Assembly (NCBI RefSeq): GCF_035998675.1
Contig: NZ_DASYHI010000018.1
Span: 186,001 to 250,000 of the forward strand
Length of the DNA: 64,000 nt
Reading direction: 5' to 3'
Origin: Telluribacter sp035998675
Lineage (GTDB): Bacteria > Bacteroidota > Bacteroidia > Cytophagales > Spirosomataceae
The position numbers and the translations under genes are program-made. The stretch's first letter is position 1. Each line of letters opens with the position of its first letter. Positions 25,140-33,183 of the stretch are shown here, one piece after another. The notes beneath the pieces were generated by a model that was given only the letters and a program-made list of their open reading frames with translations, ran no database searches and was not told the DNA's origin.

Positions 25140-26510
25140 CTACTTGTCGTATTCAACTTCGAAGCGGCTCAGGTCCGGCCTTTCCCGGCGTTTCCGCTGT
25201 ACTTCGTACTCAAATATTGTTTTGCCCAGGTCCGCCATAAACGGAAATCCTACGCTTTCATATTCGTACTTGTCGTCGTTAAAAATTCCGTTTTCATTGC
25301 AGTAGATTACCGCCGATAACATAAACTCTACGCCCCGCTCAAAATCGACGATATAGGCATTGTCGAGCAGGTAGCCGTAGGCGTCACCCACTTTATTGAA
25401 ACTACGGATGTGGCGCGGCGCGCGGCGCTTACTGGCGCCAAACAGCAAAAACTTGCAATAGCTGTCGTGGTAGTCTTCGGCATAGTGCTCCGGATAGCTG
25501 GTTTCCATAGGAAGCTGCGACATGTACCTGTACATAAACTCGTAGTCTTCGTCCGACAGGTCAAAGCGGCGCTGCGGCTCCACGCTCTGCGGAAACATAA
25601 GCGCCTTAAGTACCTCGTGCTGGTCTTCCAGGGCAAAAAAGTTTTTCTCCCTGAAGTCAAACGGTTCATTCACCGGCCTTTCTCCCTGCATGTACCCTTT
25701 TCCTCGCAGAATGGGCTCACTGGCGGTATAGCTTTTCCCCGAGTGGGCCAGCGGTTGCTCGTAGAGTACCTCTCCCTCTTTAAGGAATTTTACCGGATTG
25801 GTGTAGCGGTTATTTTCGGTACTCATGGGCAGCTGGAGCCGGTGCGCAATGCGGGTGTTAGTGTACCCCTTGGCCCGCATCGTTTCATTAAAATTTTCTT
25901 GTCCGATAAACTCATACAGCCGGTTAAAGGCGTCATTGTCGCTCACCAGCAGAATTTTCCGGGCGTAGTGGGCTACGGAGGGGAGGCCGTTTTCGGCGGT
26001 AGTATCCGTCAGGGTCTCCGTCTGTTCGGGGCGGGCGGCCCCGGTGAGCATGGGAGTGTACTTGTCCAGGCCAGGAACCCGCAGCTTATTCAGTTTTTCC
26101 ATCGCTACCAGCACCGCGGGCAGCTTTACCGTACTGGCCGGATAAAAGTACCGTTCCGGGTTCAGGTTGTAGCGGTAAGTAGTAAAACTGGGTTCGTTTT
26201 TCTTGTTGCGGTCTATCCGCGTATACAGGACCTGTACGTCATATCGGGCTGGGTCGGCGAGTATTTTCTCAAAGCGCTCCGGGTACTTTTTAAGTAGTTT
26301 TTCCAGAAAAGCGTCTGTTTTGGGTTGGGCAGAAACCACCTGAAAAAAAATCATGGAAAGCAGGGGGGAGTAAATCAATACCCGGAGGTACAGCGGCCCG
26401 GGCGACCGGGTTGCGGTGGGGGTCGTACAGTTAGTACGGCATCCGGTGGTCCGGCATCCGGTGGTCCGGCACCCGGTGGTCCGGCACCCGGAAAGCAGCT
26501 TCAAAAACAT
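25140..26510 (-). CDS. exported class A beta-lactamase-like serine hydrolase
   Basis: 456 residues if started at 26510. The catalytic domain shows SxxK in YPASTVKLP, SDN in LLVSDNDAFNRL and a KVGD segment in place of KTG, as in class A beta-lactamase-related hydrolases. The hydrophobic signal region is LLSMIFFQVVSAQP. The start is uncertain: residues before it encode a TTGCR tandem repeat, and a TTG at 26378 would give a conventional signal peptide and 412 residues. Possible roles are beta-lactam or peptide/ester hydrolysis in the periplasm. No regulator is adjacent; the BlaI/M56 pair is 22 kb away. Confidence 0.75.
   Translation of the reverse strand: MFLKLLSGCRTTGCRTTGCRTTGCRTNCTTPTATRSPGPLYLRVLIYSPLLSMIFFQVVSAQPKTDAFLEKLLKKYPERFEKILADPARYDVQVLYTRIDRNKKNEPSFTTYRYNLNPERYFYPASTVKLPAVLVAMEKLNKLRVPGLDKYTPMLTGAARPEQTETLTDTTAENGLPSVAHYARKILLVSDNDAFNRLYEFIGQENFNETMRAKGYTNTRIAHRLQLPMSTENNRYTNPVKFLKEGEVLYEQPLAHSGKSYTASEPILRGKGYMQGERPVNEPFDFREKNFFALEDQHEVLKALMFPQSVEPQRRFDLSDEDYEFMYRYMSQLPMETSYPEHYAEDYHDSYCKFLLFGASKRRAPRHIRSFNKVGDAYGYLLDNAYIVDFERGVEFMLSAVIYCNENGIFNDDKYEYESVGFPFMADLGKTIFEYEVQRKRRERPDLSRFEVEYDK
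26438..26490. repeat. 15-bp tandem repeat (3.5 copies)
   Basis: Units start at 26438, 26453, 26468 and 26483 (partial). Copies differ at one base (GGCATCC or GGCACCC). If translated on the minus strand in the hydrolase frame it gives the five-residue repeat TTGCR, in the part of the frame that may not be coding. Confidence 0.85.
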
Positions 26511-26818
26511 ACTGGTAACATTATCGGGGATTCTCTCTACAAAGTACTTTTAGGTTGGACACTACTTGAAAAGGCGGCTACCTCAGGCATTATCTTTCCC
26601 TATTTTCCAAAATACTTTAATCTGAAAGTAAGATAAATGTTTGGTGATTCCCTACTTTTAAAAAATTAATAGGAATTTTGGGCGCTGAAGACAGGGTGAC
26701 CATTTTTGACGCGTGCCTAGTTGAAAATGTTTAAACGCCCCGTTTTAGTTAAAATAAGGGGGGCTTTGCCTTTCCTGTACATACCAAAGTCATTATATCA
26801 TTCAATATTTGTTTACCA
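26511..26818. other. 308-bp divergent intergenic region
   Basis: No gene is seen. It contains a hairpin at about 26738-26768 (GCCCC and TTTTA paired with TAAAA and GGGG) upstream of the dehydratase gene; this is either a leader structure or a terminator remnant. Confidence 0.45.
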
Positions 26819-28537
26819 ATGGATAAAAAAGAACTTCGTAGCCGTGGCTGGTTTGGAAAAACGGGAAAAGATGGATTCATCTATCGCGCCTGGATGAAGA
26901 ATCAGGGCTTCCCCGCCGATGAGTTTGAAGGCCGGCCGGTCATAGGTATTTGCAATACTTTTTCAGAATTAACCCCCTGTAATGGCCACTTTCGCGAACT
27001 GGCCGAGTCGGTAAAGCGGGGGGTATGGGAAGCCGGGGGTTTTCCGCTTGAGTTTCCGGTGATGTCGCTGGGTGAAACGCTCATGAAGCCAACGGCTATG
27101 CTGTACCGTAACCTGGCCAGTATGGACGTAGAGGAGTCGATCCGGGCTAATCCGGTGGATGGGGTAGTACTGCTTTGTGGCTGTGATAAAACCACGCCCT
27201 CGCTGGTAATGGGTGCCTGTAGCGTCGATATTCCCAGTATTGTTGTGTCGGGCGGACCCATGCTGACTGGTCGCTACCGGGGCAAGAGCATTGGTACCAG
27301 CGACGTTTGGCGCTTCAGCGAAGCTTACCGGCAGGGCTTAATGTCACAAGACGAATTTACTACCTCGGAGGCTTGTATGTGCCGGAGCCAGGGCCACTGC
27401 GCCGTAATGGGTACGGCCTCAACTATGGCCTGTATGGTAGAGTCGCTTGGTTTGACCCTACCCGAAAACGCGGCCATTCCGGCGGCTGATTCAAGGCGGA
27501 AAGTAGCCGCGCACCTGTCGGGGCGGCGTATTGTGGAAATGGTCAAAGAAGACCTGCGCCTGTCGCAAATCCTGACCCGCGAGGCATTTGAAAATGCCAT
27601 TCGGGTCAATGCCGCCATCGGGGGCTCTACCAACTTTGTAATTCACCTGCTGGCCATAGCCGGCCGGATTGGCGTTGAGCTGACCCTGGATGACTTTGAT
27701 AAACTATCCAGAGACATACCCCTCCTGGTCAACCTGCAACCGTCGGGCGGGTACTTCATGGAAGACTTCTACTACGCCGGAGGGCTGCCGGTTGTCATAA
27801 AAGAAATGCTCTCCAGGCTGCACGGAGATATTATCACGGCCAGTGGTAAAACCGTAGCGGAAAACTGCGCCACCGCCGAGTGTTTTGACCCGGAAGTGAT
27901 CGGTACTCTCGAAAAACCGGTAAAAGACCTGACCGGGCTGGCCGTGGTTCGGGGTAACCTGGCCGAAAACGGAGCCGTGCTGAAACCTTCGGCTTCGCTG
28001 AAGCCCGAACTGATGAAGCACCGGGGACGCGCGGTGGTTTTTGAAGATATTGACCACTACAAATCCCGCCTGGACGACCCCACCCTCGACATAGATGAGA
28101 ACTCGGTTCTGGTGATGAAAAATGTGGGGCCTAAAGGGTACCCCGGTATGCCCGAAGTAGGTAACATGGGTATTCCGAAGCGCCTGCTCGAGCAGGGCGT
28201 TATGGACATGGTACGTATCTCGGACGGACGCATGAGTGGTACCGGCTTTGGTACTGTGGTGCTGCATGTATCGCCGGAAGCCGCCGTGGGTGGAATACTG
28301 GCCCTGGTGAAAGACGGCGATTATATTGAATTGGACGTGGAGGCTCGTCGCCTGCACCTGGACGTATCCGACGAAGAACTTGAGCGCCGCCGGGCCGACT
28401 GGAAACCGTTGGAAATGGGCTACGACCGGGGTTACGTGAATCTGTATATTAACCACGTTACCCAGTCGCACGAGGGTGCCGACCTGGACTTCCTGCGAGG
28501 CTGCTCGGGCGATAAGGTGACCCGCGATTCTCACTAA
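26819..28537 (+). CDS. IlvD/Edd-family sugar-acid dehydratase
   Basis: 572 residues. The N-terminus RSRGWFG and overall layout fit the sugar-acid (arabinonate/xylonate) dehydratase branch, not branched-chain IlvD. Candidate iron-sulfur ligands are C54, C122 and C194; the lysine in CGCDK (K124) is the usual carbamylated metal ligand, and the catalytic Ser lies in DGRMSGTGFG. It would dehydrate an aldonate to a 2-keto-3-deoxy acid, in the cytoplasm (no signal peptide). It sits before an SDR gene that could supply the aldonate. Terminator at 28561. Confidence 0.9.
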   Translation: MDKKELRSRGWFGKTGKDGFIYRAWMKNQGFPADEFEGRPVIGICNTFSELTPCNGHFRELAESVKRGVWEAGGFPLEFPVMSLGETLMKPTAMLYRNLASMDVEESIRANPVDGVVLLCGCDKTTPSLVMGACSVDIPSIVVSGGPMLTGRYRGKSIGTSDVWRFSEAYRQGLMSQDEFTTSEACMCRSQGHCAVMGTASTMACMVESLGLTLPENAAIPAADSRRKVAAHLSGRRIVEMVKEDLRLSQILTREAFENAIRVNAAIGGSTNFVIHLLAIAGRIGVELTLDDFDKLSRDIPLLVNLQPSGGYFMEDFYYAGGLPVVIKEMLSRLHGDIITASGKTVAENCATAECFDPEVIGTLEKPVKDLTGLAVVRGNLAENGAVLKPSASLKPELMKHRGRAVVFEDIDHYKSRLDDPTLDIDENSVLVMKNVGPKGYPGMPEVGNMGIPKRLLEQGVMDMVRISDGRMSGTGFGTVVLHVSPEAAVGGILALVKDGDYIELDVEARRLHLDVSDEELERRRADWKPLEMGYDRGYVNLYINHVTQSHEGADLDFLRGCSGDKVTRDSH

Positions 28538-28560
28538 GCTGACCGGGCTGTCAGGTACTT

Positions 28561-28608
28561 AAAAGTCGTTTTCAAAGGTTCTGTCCGGGATCTTTGAAAA
28601 CGACTTTT
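28561..28608 (+). terminator. terminator after the dehydratase
   Basis: Perfect 17-bp arms at 28561-28577 and 28592-28608 around a 14-nt loop; the right arm ends in CTTTT. It separates the dehydratase from the SDR gene. Confidence 0.8.
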
Positions 28609-28743
28609 GGCAAAAGATATGTCCGTGTATCTAACAAATCGGCCCGGAGGCTGTATACATAGGAACAGTAGTACTTACTAAAATGAGGTACCTCTCCGGG
28701 TCTTTGAGCCAGGGGTACCTTTACATAAAATACTCTTTTATCT

Positions 28744-29544
28744 ATGACTGATAAAGTTTTTAAAGACCAGGTAGCCATTGTTACTGGAGCCGGACAAGGC
28801 ATTGGCTTTGAAATAGCACGACAACTGGCCAACCAGGGAGCCTGTATTGTACTGAATGACCTCGACGCTGAACTGGCCGAGCAGGCCGCCGCTGATATCC
28901 GGGAAGCGGATGGAAAGTGCATCGCCGTACCTGGCGACTCTTCCGACGAGGCCATAATCAATGACATGGTACAGGTGGCGGTGGATACCTACGGTCAGCT
29001 AACCATCGCGGTAGCCAACGCGGGCATTACTTTATTTGGCGATTTTTTTGAGTACAGGGCCGAAGACCTGCGCCGCGTGCTGGAAGTTAATATTATGGGT
29101 AGTTTTCTGCTTACCCAGGCGGCCGCCCGCCAAATGCGCAGGCAAAAGGGCAGTGGACGCATTCTGTTGATGTCATCGGTGGTGGGGCATCAGGCGCATC
29201 AGTACCTGGCTGCCTACGCCATGACCAAAGCCGGCCTCGAGATGCTGGCCAAAAACCTGGTGCTGGAGCTGTCGCCCTACGGAATTACCATCAACGCCGT
29301 GGCTCCGGGCGCTACTCTTACCGAGCGTACTTTACAGGAAGACCCGGAATACCCTAAAGTCTGGTCAGCCATTACGCCCATGGGGAGGCCCGCTATCCGC
29401 GAAGATATCGCCAATGCGGCTCTGTTTCTGCTTTCGCCCCTGTCGGGGCATATTACCGGACAAAGCCTGGTCGTGGACGGTGGCTGGACGGCTGTGAGTC
29501 CCCTGCCGGACCTGAGTAATATGAAGGTGAAGAAAGGGGATTAA
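28744..29544 (+). CDS. SDR-family NAD(P)-dependent oxidoreductase
   Basis: 266 residues of the classical short-chain dehydrogenase fold: TGAGQGIG at 14-21, NAGI near 95, MSSVVG with the catalytic Ser, and Y158/K162 (YAMTKAG). The C-terminus has GHITGQSLVVDGGW. Substrate is not readable; relatives include sugar dehydrogenases (glucose/fucose type) and acyl-carrier reductases. Its place next to a sugar-acid dehydratase suggests an aldose or sugar-acid dehydrogenase. Its 3' end overlaps the convergent hypothetical gene by 4 bp. Confidence 0.88.
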   Translation: MTDKVFKDQVAIVTGAGQGIGFEIARQLANQGACIVLNDLDAELAEQAAADIREADGKCIAVPGDSSDEAIINDMVQVAVDTYGQLTIAVANAGITLFGDFFEYRAEDLRRVLEVNIMGSFLLTQAAARQMRRQKGSGRILLMSSVVGHQAHQYLAAYAMTKAGLEMLAKNLVLELSPYGITINAVAPGATLTERTLQEDPEYPKVWSAITPMGRPAIREDIANAALFLLSPLSGHITGQSLVVDGGWTAVSPLPDLSNMKVKKGD

Positions 29545-30260
29545 AAATCGGTGTCGTCTTCCCCGAAAAGGTGTGCTTCCAGGTCTTCCACACCACCTTC
29601 TTTGGCGATGTACAATTCCCGCGGTTTGGCCGAGCGAACCGGTTTGACTTTCAGGAAAGTCTGGTATTGTGCCTCCGTAATGGTGCGGAGGGCCAGCGCC
29701 CGCTTAAGTACCACCGGGAAAGGTACCTTAAAAAAATCAGCAATATCAGCCGCCAGGAAAGGGGGGAGCTTGGTAATTCCTTCCCGAAAAAAACTACTTA
29801 CATCGTCGGGTGAAAGAAGGGGCTCCACCACCAGGTACTCGGCGCGTGTTGCCAGGGAAGTCGGCTCCGTATAAGAAGTGTAAAGCCCCAGGGAAGCCGT
29901 AAGCAGACAGGCGTTGTAGTAGCGTTCGTTAATATCGGCCCGGGCATTCAGAAACACCCATCCTTTTTGTTGATAAATAGCCGAAAAGCCCACAAAGTCT
30001 TCGTCTACCTGGTGTAGCTGGGCTACCTTGATAATTTCAGGATACGGTAATTTATTGCCAATCTGCCGAATCATATCCTGCGCGGAGGAGATATCGGCTA
30101 CTTCACCGGCCGGTTCAACCCGCCAGCGGCCTTGTACCAGCTCTTCAAAAAGTGCATCGGCCTTCACCTGACTTTCGGGTGGCCCCAGGTGCAACACAAC
30201 CCGGTCGCCGCGGACGGAGTAGTCGAGTGGTAGCTGATTTTTGGGTTGCCGCTTAGCCAT
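29541..30260 (-). CDS. ImmA/IrrE-like protein lacking the metalloprotease motif
   Basis: 239 residues of unassigned function. The middle and C-terminal part can be laid over the ImmA/IrrE (peptidase M78) pattern: GWVFLNARADINERYYNACLL, then ASLGLY where active members have HELGHY, then AEYLVVEPLLSPDDV in the place of the AnrFAaaLLMP segment, and a final VPFPVVLKRALALRTIT helix pair. The zinc ligands are therefore absent, so it should be catalytically dead, perhaps a binding or regulatory protein. No HTH domain or integrative element is adjacent. Assignment is by eye and moderate. Confidence 0.7.
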   Translation of the reverse strand: MAKRQPKNQLPLDYSVRGDRVVLHLGPPESQVKADALFEELVQGRWRVEPAGEVADISSAQDMIRQIGNKLPYPEIIKVAQLHQVDEDFVGFSAIYQQKGWVFLNARADINERYYNACLLTASLGLYTSYTEPTSLATRAEYLVVEPLLSPDDVSSFFREGITKLPPFLAADIADFFKVPFPVVLKRALALRTITEAQYQTFLKVKPVRSAKPRELYIAKEGGVEDLEAHLFGEDDTDF

Positions 30261-30337
30261 TTTCTGAACGCTTAGTTCCTTAATTGTTAATCAAATATAC
30301 ACGCTCGGGTAGTCTATGGCAAGAGTACCCCCTGATT

Positions 30338-30937
30338 TTATTGCCACTGTAAGGTGTTCAGCATCCGCATTAAATCTTGCTGGATATAGTCAATGACCGG
30401 GGCCAGCGAATCGTTTTTGGTAGCCGTTGGAAAATAGATAGCGCCCCGCAGGAAGTGCCGCGAGCTGTCGGTTGTATAAAACTGAAAAGGACTGGGTACA
30501 TCACCTTCCAATTGAAAAAGGGTAGCCGTACGTCCGCTGCGGGTCTGGATGGTTTGTTCTTTTATCGAGGAGGCGCGAATCTGATGCTTTCCGGCCAGTT
30601 TGTAGGCATCGTCAATAAAGTCTTTCAACCGCTTGGGATCGTTTTTGATCTCCTTGTAGGTTAGCTGCACATTGGCCTTGAGTTGGGGGTAATGCACAAA
30701 TATCCAATGGGGTTCGGCGTCGGCAAAAGTATCCGGCAGGATGGTGGCGTGCCGGGAATACATAAAGTTATAGGGGTGTCTTTCGGTTAACGGCTGGTAG
30801 CTATGGGAAGGTAAAGCCAGCCTGTTGTATCCCTTTGGTTTGGGTACGTAGGTCTGGTCGGACGACTGACAGGCACTCACCAACAGCAGGAATGAGAACG
30901 CGCCAACCAATACAAGGGTACTAAACAATGAACGCAT
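30338..30937 (-). CDS. gldD: gliding motility lipoprotein GldD
   Basis: 199 residues. Lipobox LLVSAC near residue 23, then the GldD signature YVPKPKGYNRLALPSHSY and HPYNFMYSRHATI; the C-terminus has GAIYFPTATKNDSLAPVIDYIQQDL. GldD is an outer-membrane-associated lipoprotein required for gliding and type IX secretion in Bacteroidota. Neighbouring gld genes are not present, so it is isolated here. Confidence 0.92.
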   Translation of the reverse strand: MRSLFSTLVLVGAFSFLLLVSACQSSDQTYVPKPKGYNRLALPSHSYQPLTERHPYNFMYSRHATILPDTFADAEPHWIFVHYPQLKANVQLTYKEIKNDPKRLKDFIDDAYKLAGKHQIRASSIKEQTIQTRSGRTATLFQLEGDVPSPFQFYTTDSSRHFLRGAIYFPTATKNDSLAPVIDYIQQDLMRMLNTLQWQ

Positions 30938-31154
30938 GGAGGTTGTACAAAATAGCGTGAGTCAAATCAAAAAGCACAGGTATACATCAGCAAAGCTAAC
31001 GAAATAGGGTAAAGAATATTTTCAGCAATGCAAATAGGCTGTATTGCTGAACGTCAGAGGGCCGGGAATAGCTCCGTAAACCAGTTAAAATTATTGGCCC
31101 GATAAGTGAATATTCGGAATGATTGTAATGCTCAAAGCACAGCGATACAAAAAA

Positions 31155-31178
31155 GAAGGCCCCCTTTAGAGGACCTTC
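31155..31178 (-). terminator. terminator after glmS
   Basis: Arms GAAGGnCCnC and GnGGnCCTTC (two mismatches) around TTTA, with an A run at 31149-31154 that becomes the T run on the minus strand. It is 30 bp past the glmS stop. Confidence 0.8.
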
Positions 31179-31207
31179 CTTATATTCTATACTTAAAAAT
31201 AAATCGA

Positions 31208-33046
31208 CTACTCAACAGTCACTGATTTGGCCAGGTTGCGGGGCTGGTCCACGTTACGGCCACGCATGACGGCCACGTAGTAGGAGAGCAGCTGCAAAGG
31301 GATCACCGACAGCAACGGGACCAGAATATCGTGCGTACGCGGAATTTCAATGACAAAATCCACCATATCCTTTATGAGTGTATCGCCTTCGGTTACGATG
31401 GCGATAACCCGGCCCTTGCGGGCTTTTACTTCCTGAATGTTGGACACGATTTTCTCGTAAGAGCTGTCTTTGGTAGCCAGGAAGACTACCGGCATGTCCT
31501 CATCAATAAGCGCGATGGGGCCGTGCTTCATTTCGGCGGCCGGGTATCCTTCGGCGTGAATGTAGGAGATTTCTTTCAGCTTGAGCGCCCCTTCCAGCGC
31601 CACGGGGAAGTTCAGCCCCCGGCCCAGGTAGATGAAGTTGCGGGAATAGGTAAAAATGGAGGCAATCTCCTTTATTTTAGCGGCGCTTTCCAGTACCTTT
31701 TTTACTTTTTCCGGAATATTTTCCAGCTCAATGAGCAGCTGCCGGTAGAGGTCCTCGGATATGGTACCCTTGCGTTTGGCGGCTTCAATGGCCATGAGAG
31801 TAAGTACCGTCACCTGCGCCGTAAAGGCCTTGGTACTGGCTACCCCTATTTCGGGGCCGGCGTGGGTATAGGCACCCGCGTGGGTAGCGCGCGGAATAGA
31901 CGAGCCTACTACGTTACACACCCCAAAAATAGTAGCGCTTTTGGACTTGGCCAGTTCAATGGCAGCCAGGGTATCGGCGGTTTCACCCGACTGGGAAATA
32001 GCGATGACAATATCATTTTCCCGAATAACCGGATTGCGGTACCTGAACTCCGATGCGTATTCCACTTCGACGTTAATGCGGGCCAGTTCCTCAAAAATAT
32101 ACTCCGCTACCAGTCCGGCGTGCCAGGAGGTACCACAGCCAATAATGACGACCCGACCGGCGGCGGCCAGCTTGTCCATGTGGTTGCGCAGGCCACCTAG
32201 CTGAAGGTGTCCATCTTCTGCCCTGACCCGCCCGCGCATGCTGTCGCAGATCGAGCGGGGTTGCTCAAATATTTCCTTTAGCATGAAGTGCTCATAGCCT
32301 CCTTTCTCAATGGCTTCCAGTTCCAGTTCCAGCTTATGGATATAGGGCGTTTTCTGAACGTTGTCCAGGCTAAGGATATTCAGTTCGTTGTCGCGCACAA
32401 CGGCGATCTCGTAGTCGTCGAGGTACACTACGTCTTTGGTATACTCAATGATTGGCGTAGCGTCAGAAGCAAAAAAGAATTCATTTATTCCAATCCCAAT
32501 CACCAGCGGGCTTCCCTTGCGGGCAGCAATCAGTTGGGTCGGGTTTTCTTCGGTCATGATGACAATCGCATAGGCGCCTACCACTTCCTGTAAAGCCAGC
32601 CGAACGGCTTCTTCCAGCGACTTGCCGGTTTCCTTTCTAACGTCCTCAATAAAATGGATCAGTACCTCCGAGTCGGTCTGGCTCTTGAATACGTGCCCTT
32701 TTTGCTGGAGCTTCTGCTTAATGGTGGCGTAGTTTTCAATAATACCGTTGTGAATGATAGCCAGCTTGCCGTCATCGGAGTAGTGGGGGTGGGCATTGAT
32801 ATCGTTGGGTTCGCCGTGGGTGGCCCAGCGGGTATGGCCCATGCCTATTTTAGCGGTCAGTTCTTTGTCGGCCAGTTCGGCTTTCAGGTCAGAAACTTTA
32901 CCTTTTTTCTTGTAAACGTTCAATCCATGACCATTGAGCAGAGCCACCCCGGAACTGTCATAGCCGCGGTATTCAAGGCGTTGTAAGCCTTTAATAACTA
33001 ATGGGTAAGCTTCTCTATGTCCTACGTATGCAACAATTCCACACAT
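31208..33046 (-). CDS. glmS: glutamine-fructose-6-phosphate aminotransferase (isomerizing)
   Basis: 612 residues, full length. N-terminal glutaminase starting MCGIVAYVG with the nucleophile C2, HTRWATHGEPNDINAHPH, then two SIS domains (CGTSWHAGLVAEYIFEELA, SQSGETADTLAAI) and the C-terminal PRNLAKSVTVE. It makes glucosamine-6-phosphate for peptidoglycan and LPS. It ends a minus-strand series (short glycogen synthase, DUF4270, glmS), each with its own terminator. Confidence 0.97.
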   Translation of the reverse strand: MCGIVAYVGHREAYPLVIKGLQRLEYRGYDSSGVALLNGHGLNVYKKKGKVSDLKAELADKELTAKIGMGHTRWATHGEPNDINAHPHYSDDGKLAIIHNGIIENYATIKQKLQQKGHVFKSQTDSEVLIHFIEDVRKETGKSLEEAVRLALQEVVGAYAIVIMTEENPTQLIAARKGSPLVIGIGINEFFFASDATPIIEYTKDVVYLDDYEIAVVRDNELNILSLDNVQKTPYIHKLELELEAIEKGGYEHFMLKEIFEQPRSICDSMRGRVRAEDGHLQLGGLRNHMDKLAAAGRVVIIGCGTSWHAGLVAEYIFEELARINVEVEYASEFRYRNPVIRENDIVIAISQSGETADTLAAIELAKSKSATIFGVCNVVGSSIPRATHAGAYTHAGPEIGVASTKAFTAQVTVLTLMAIEAAKRKGTISEDLYRQLLIELENIPEKVKKVLESAAKIKEIASIFTYSRNFIYLGRGLNFPVALEGALKLKEISYIHAEGYPAAEMKHGPIALIDEDMPVVFLATKDSSYEKIVSNIQEVKARKGRVIAIVTEGDTLIKDMVDFVIEIPRTHDILVPLLSVIPLQLLSYYVAVMRGRNVDQPRNLAKSVTVE

Positions 33047-33131
33047 ATATTTATTAAATTAATTTAAGAATAAGTCTTTGGAAAGTACAAATAAAGGTAA
33101 TTGACAGTTCTGCCCCAAACCGTTAAATAAA

Positions 33132-33161
33132 AAAACCGGCAATAGATAAATTGCCGGTTTT
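33132..33161 (-). terminator. terminator after the DUF4270 gene
   Basis: AAAACCGGCAA / TTGCCGGTTTT perfect 11-bp arms (33132-33142, 33151-33161), with further A on the left. It lies between the DUF4270 stop and the glmS start region. Confidence 0.85.
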
Positions 33162-33183
33162 GGGTAAGAACTTTCAATCAGGG

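Noticed and set aside
25410..26297. 295-codon plus-strand frame opposite the serine hydrolase
   Set aside because: Antisense shadow of a gene with clear SxxK and SDN motifs.
26438..26490. Possible CRISPR array
   Set aside because: Units are directly contiguous 15-mers without spacers.
26325..26636. 103-codon frame across the 15-bp repeats on the plus strand
   Set aside because: Glycine/proline repeat output from the tandem array; start and end have no gene-like features.
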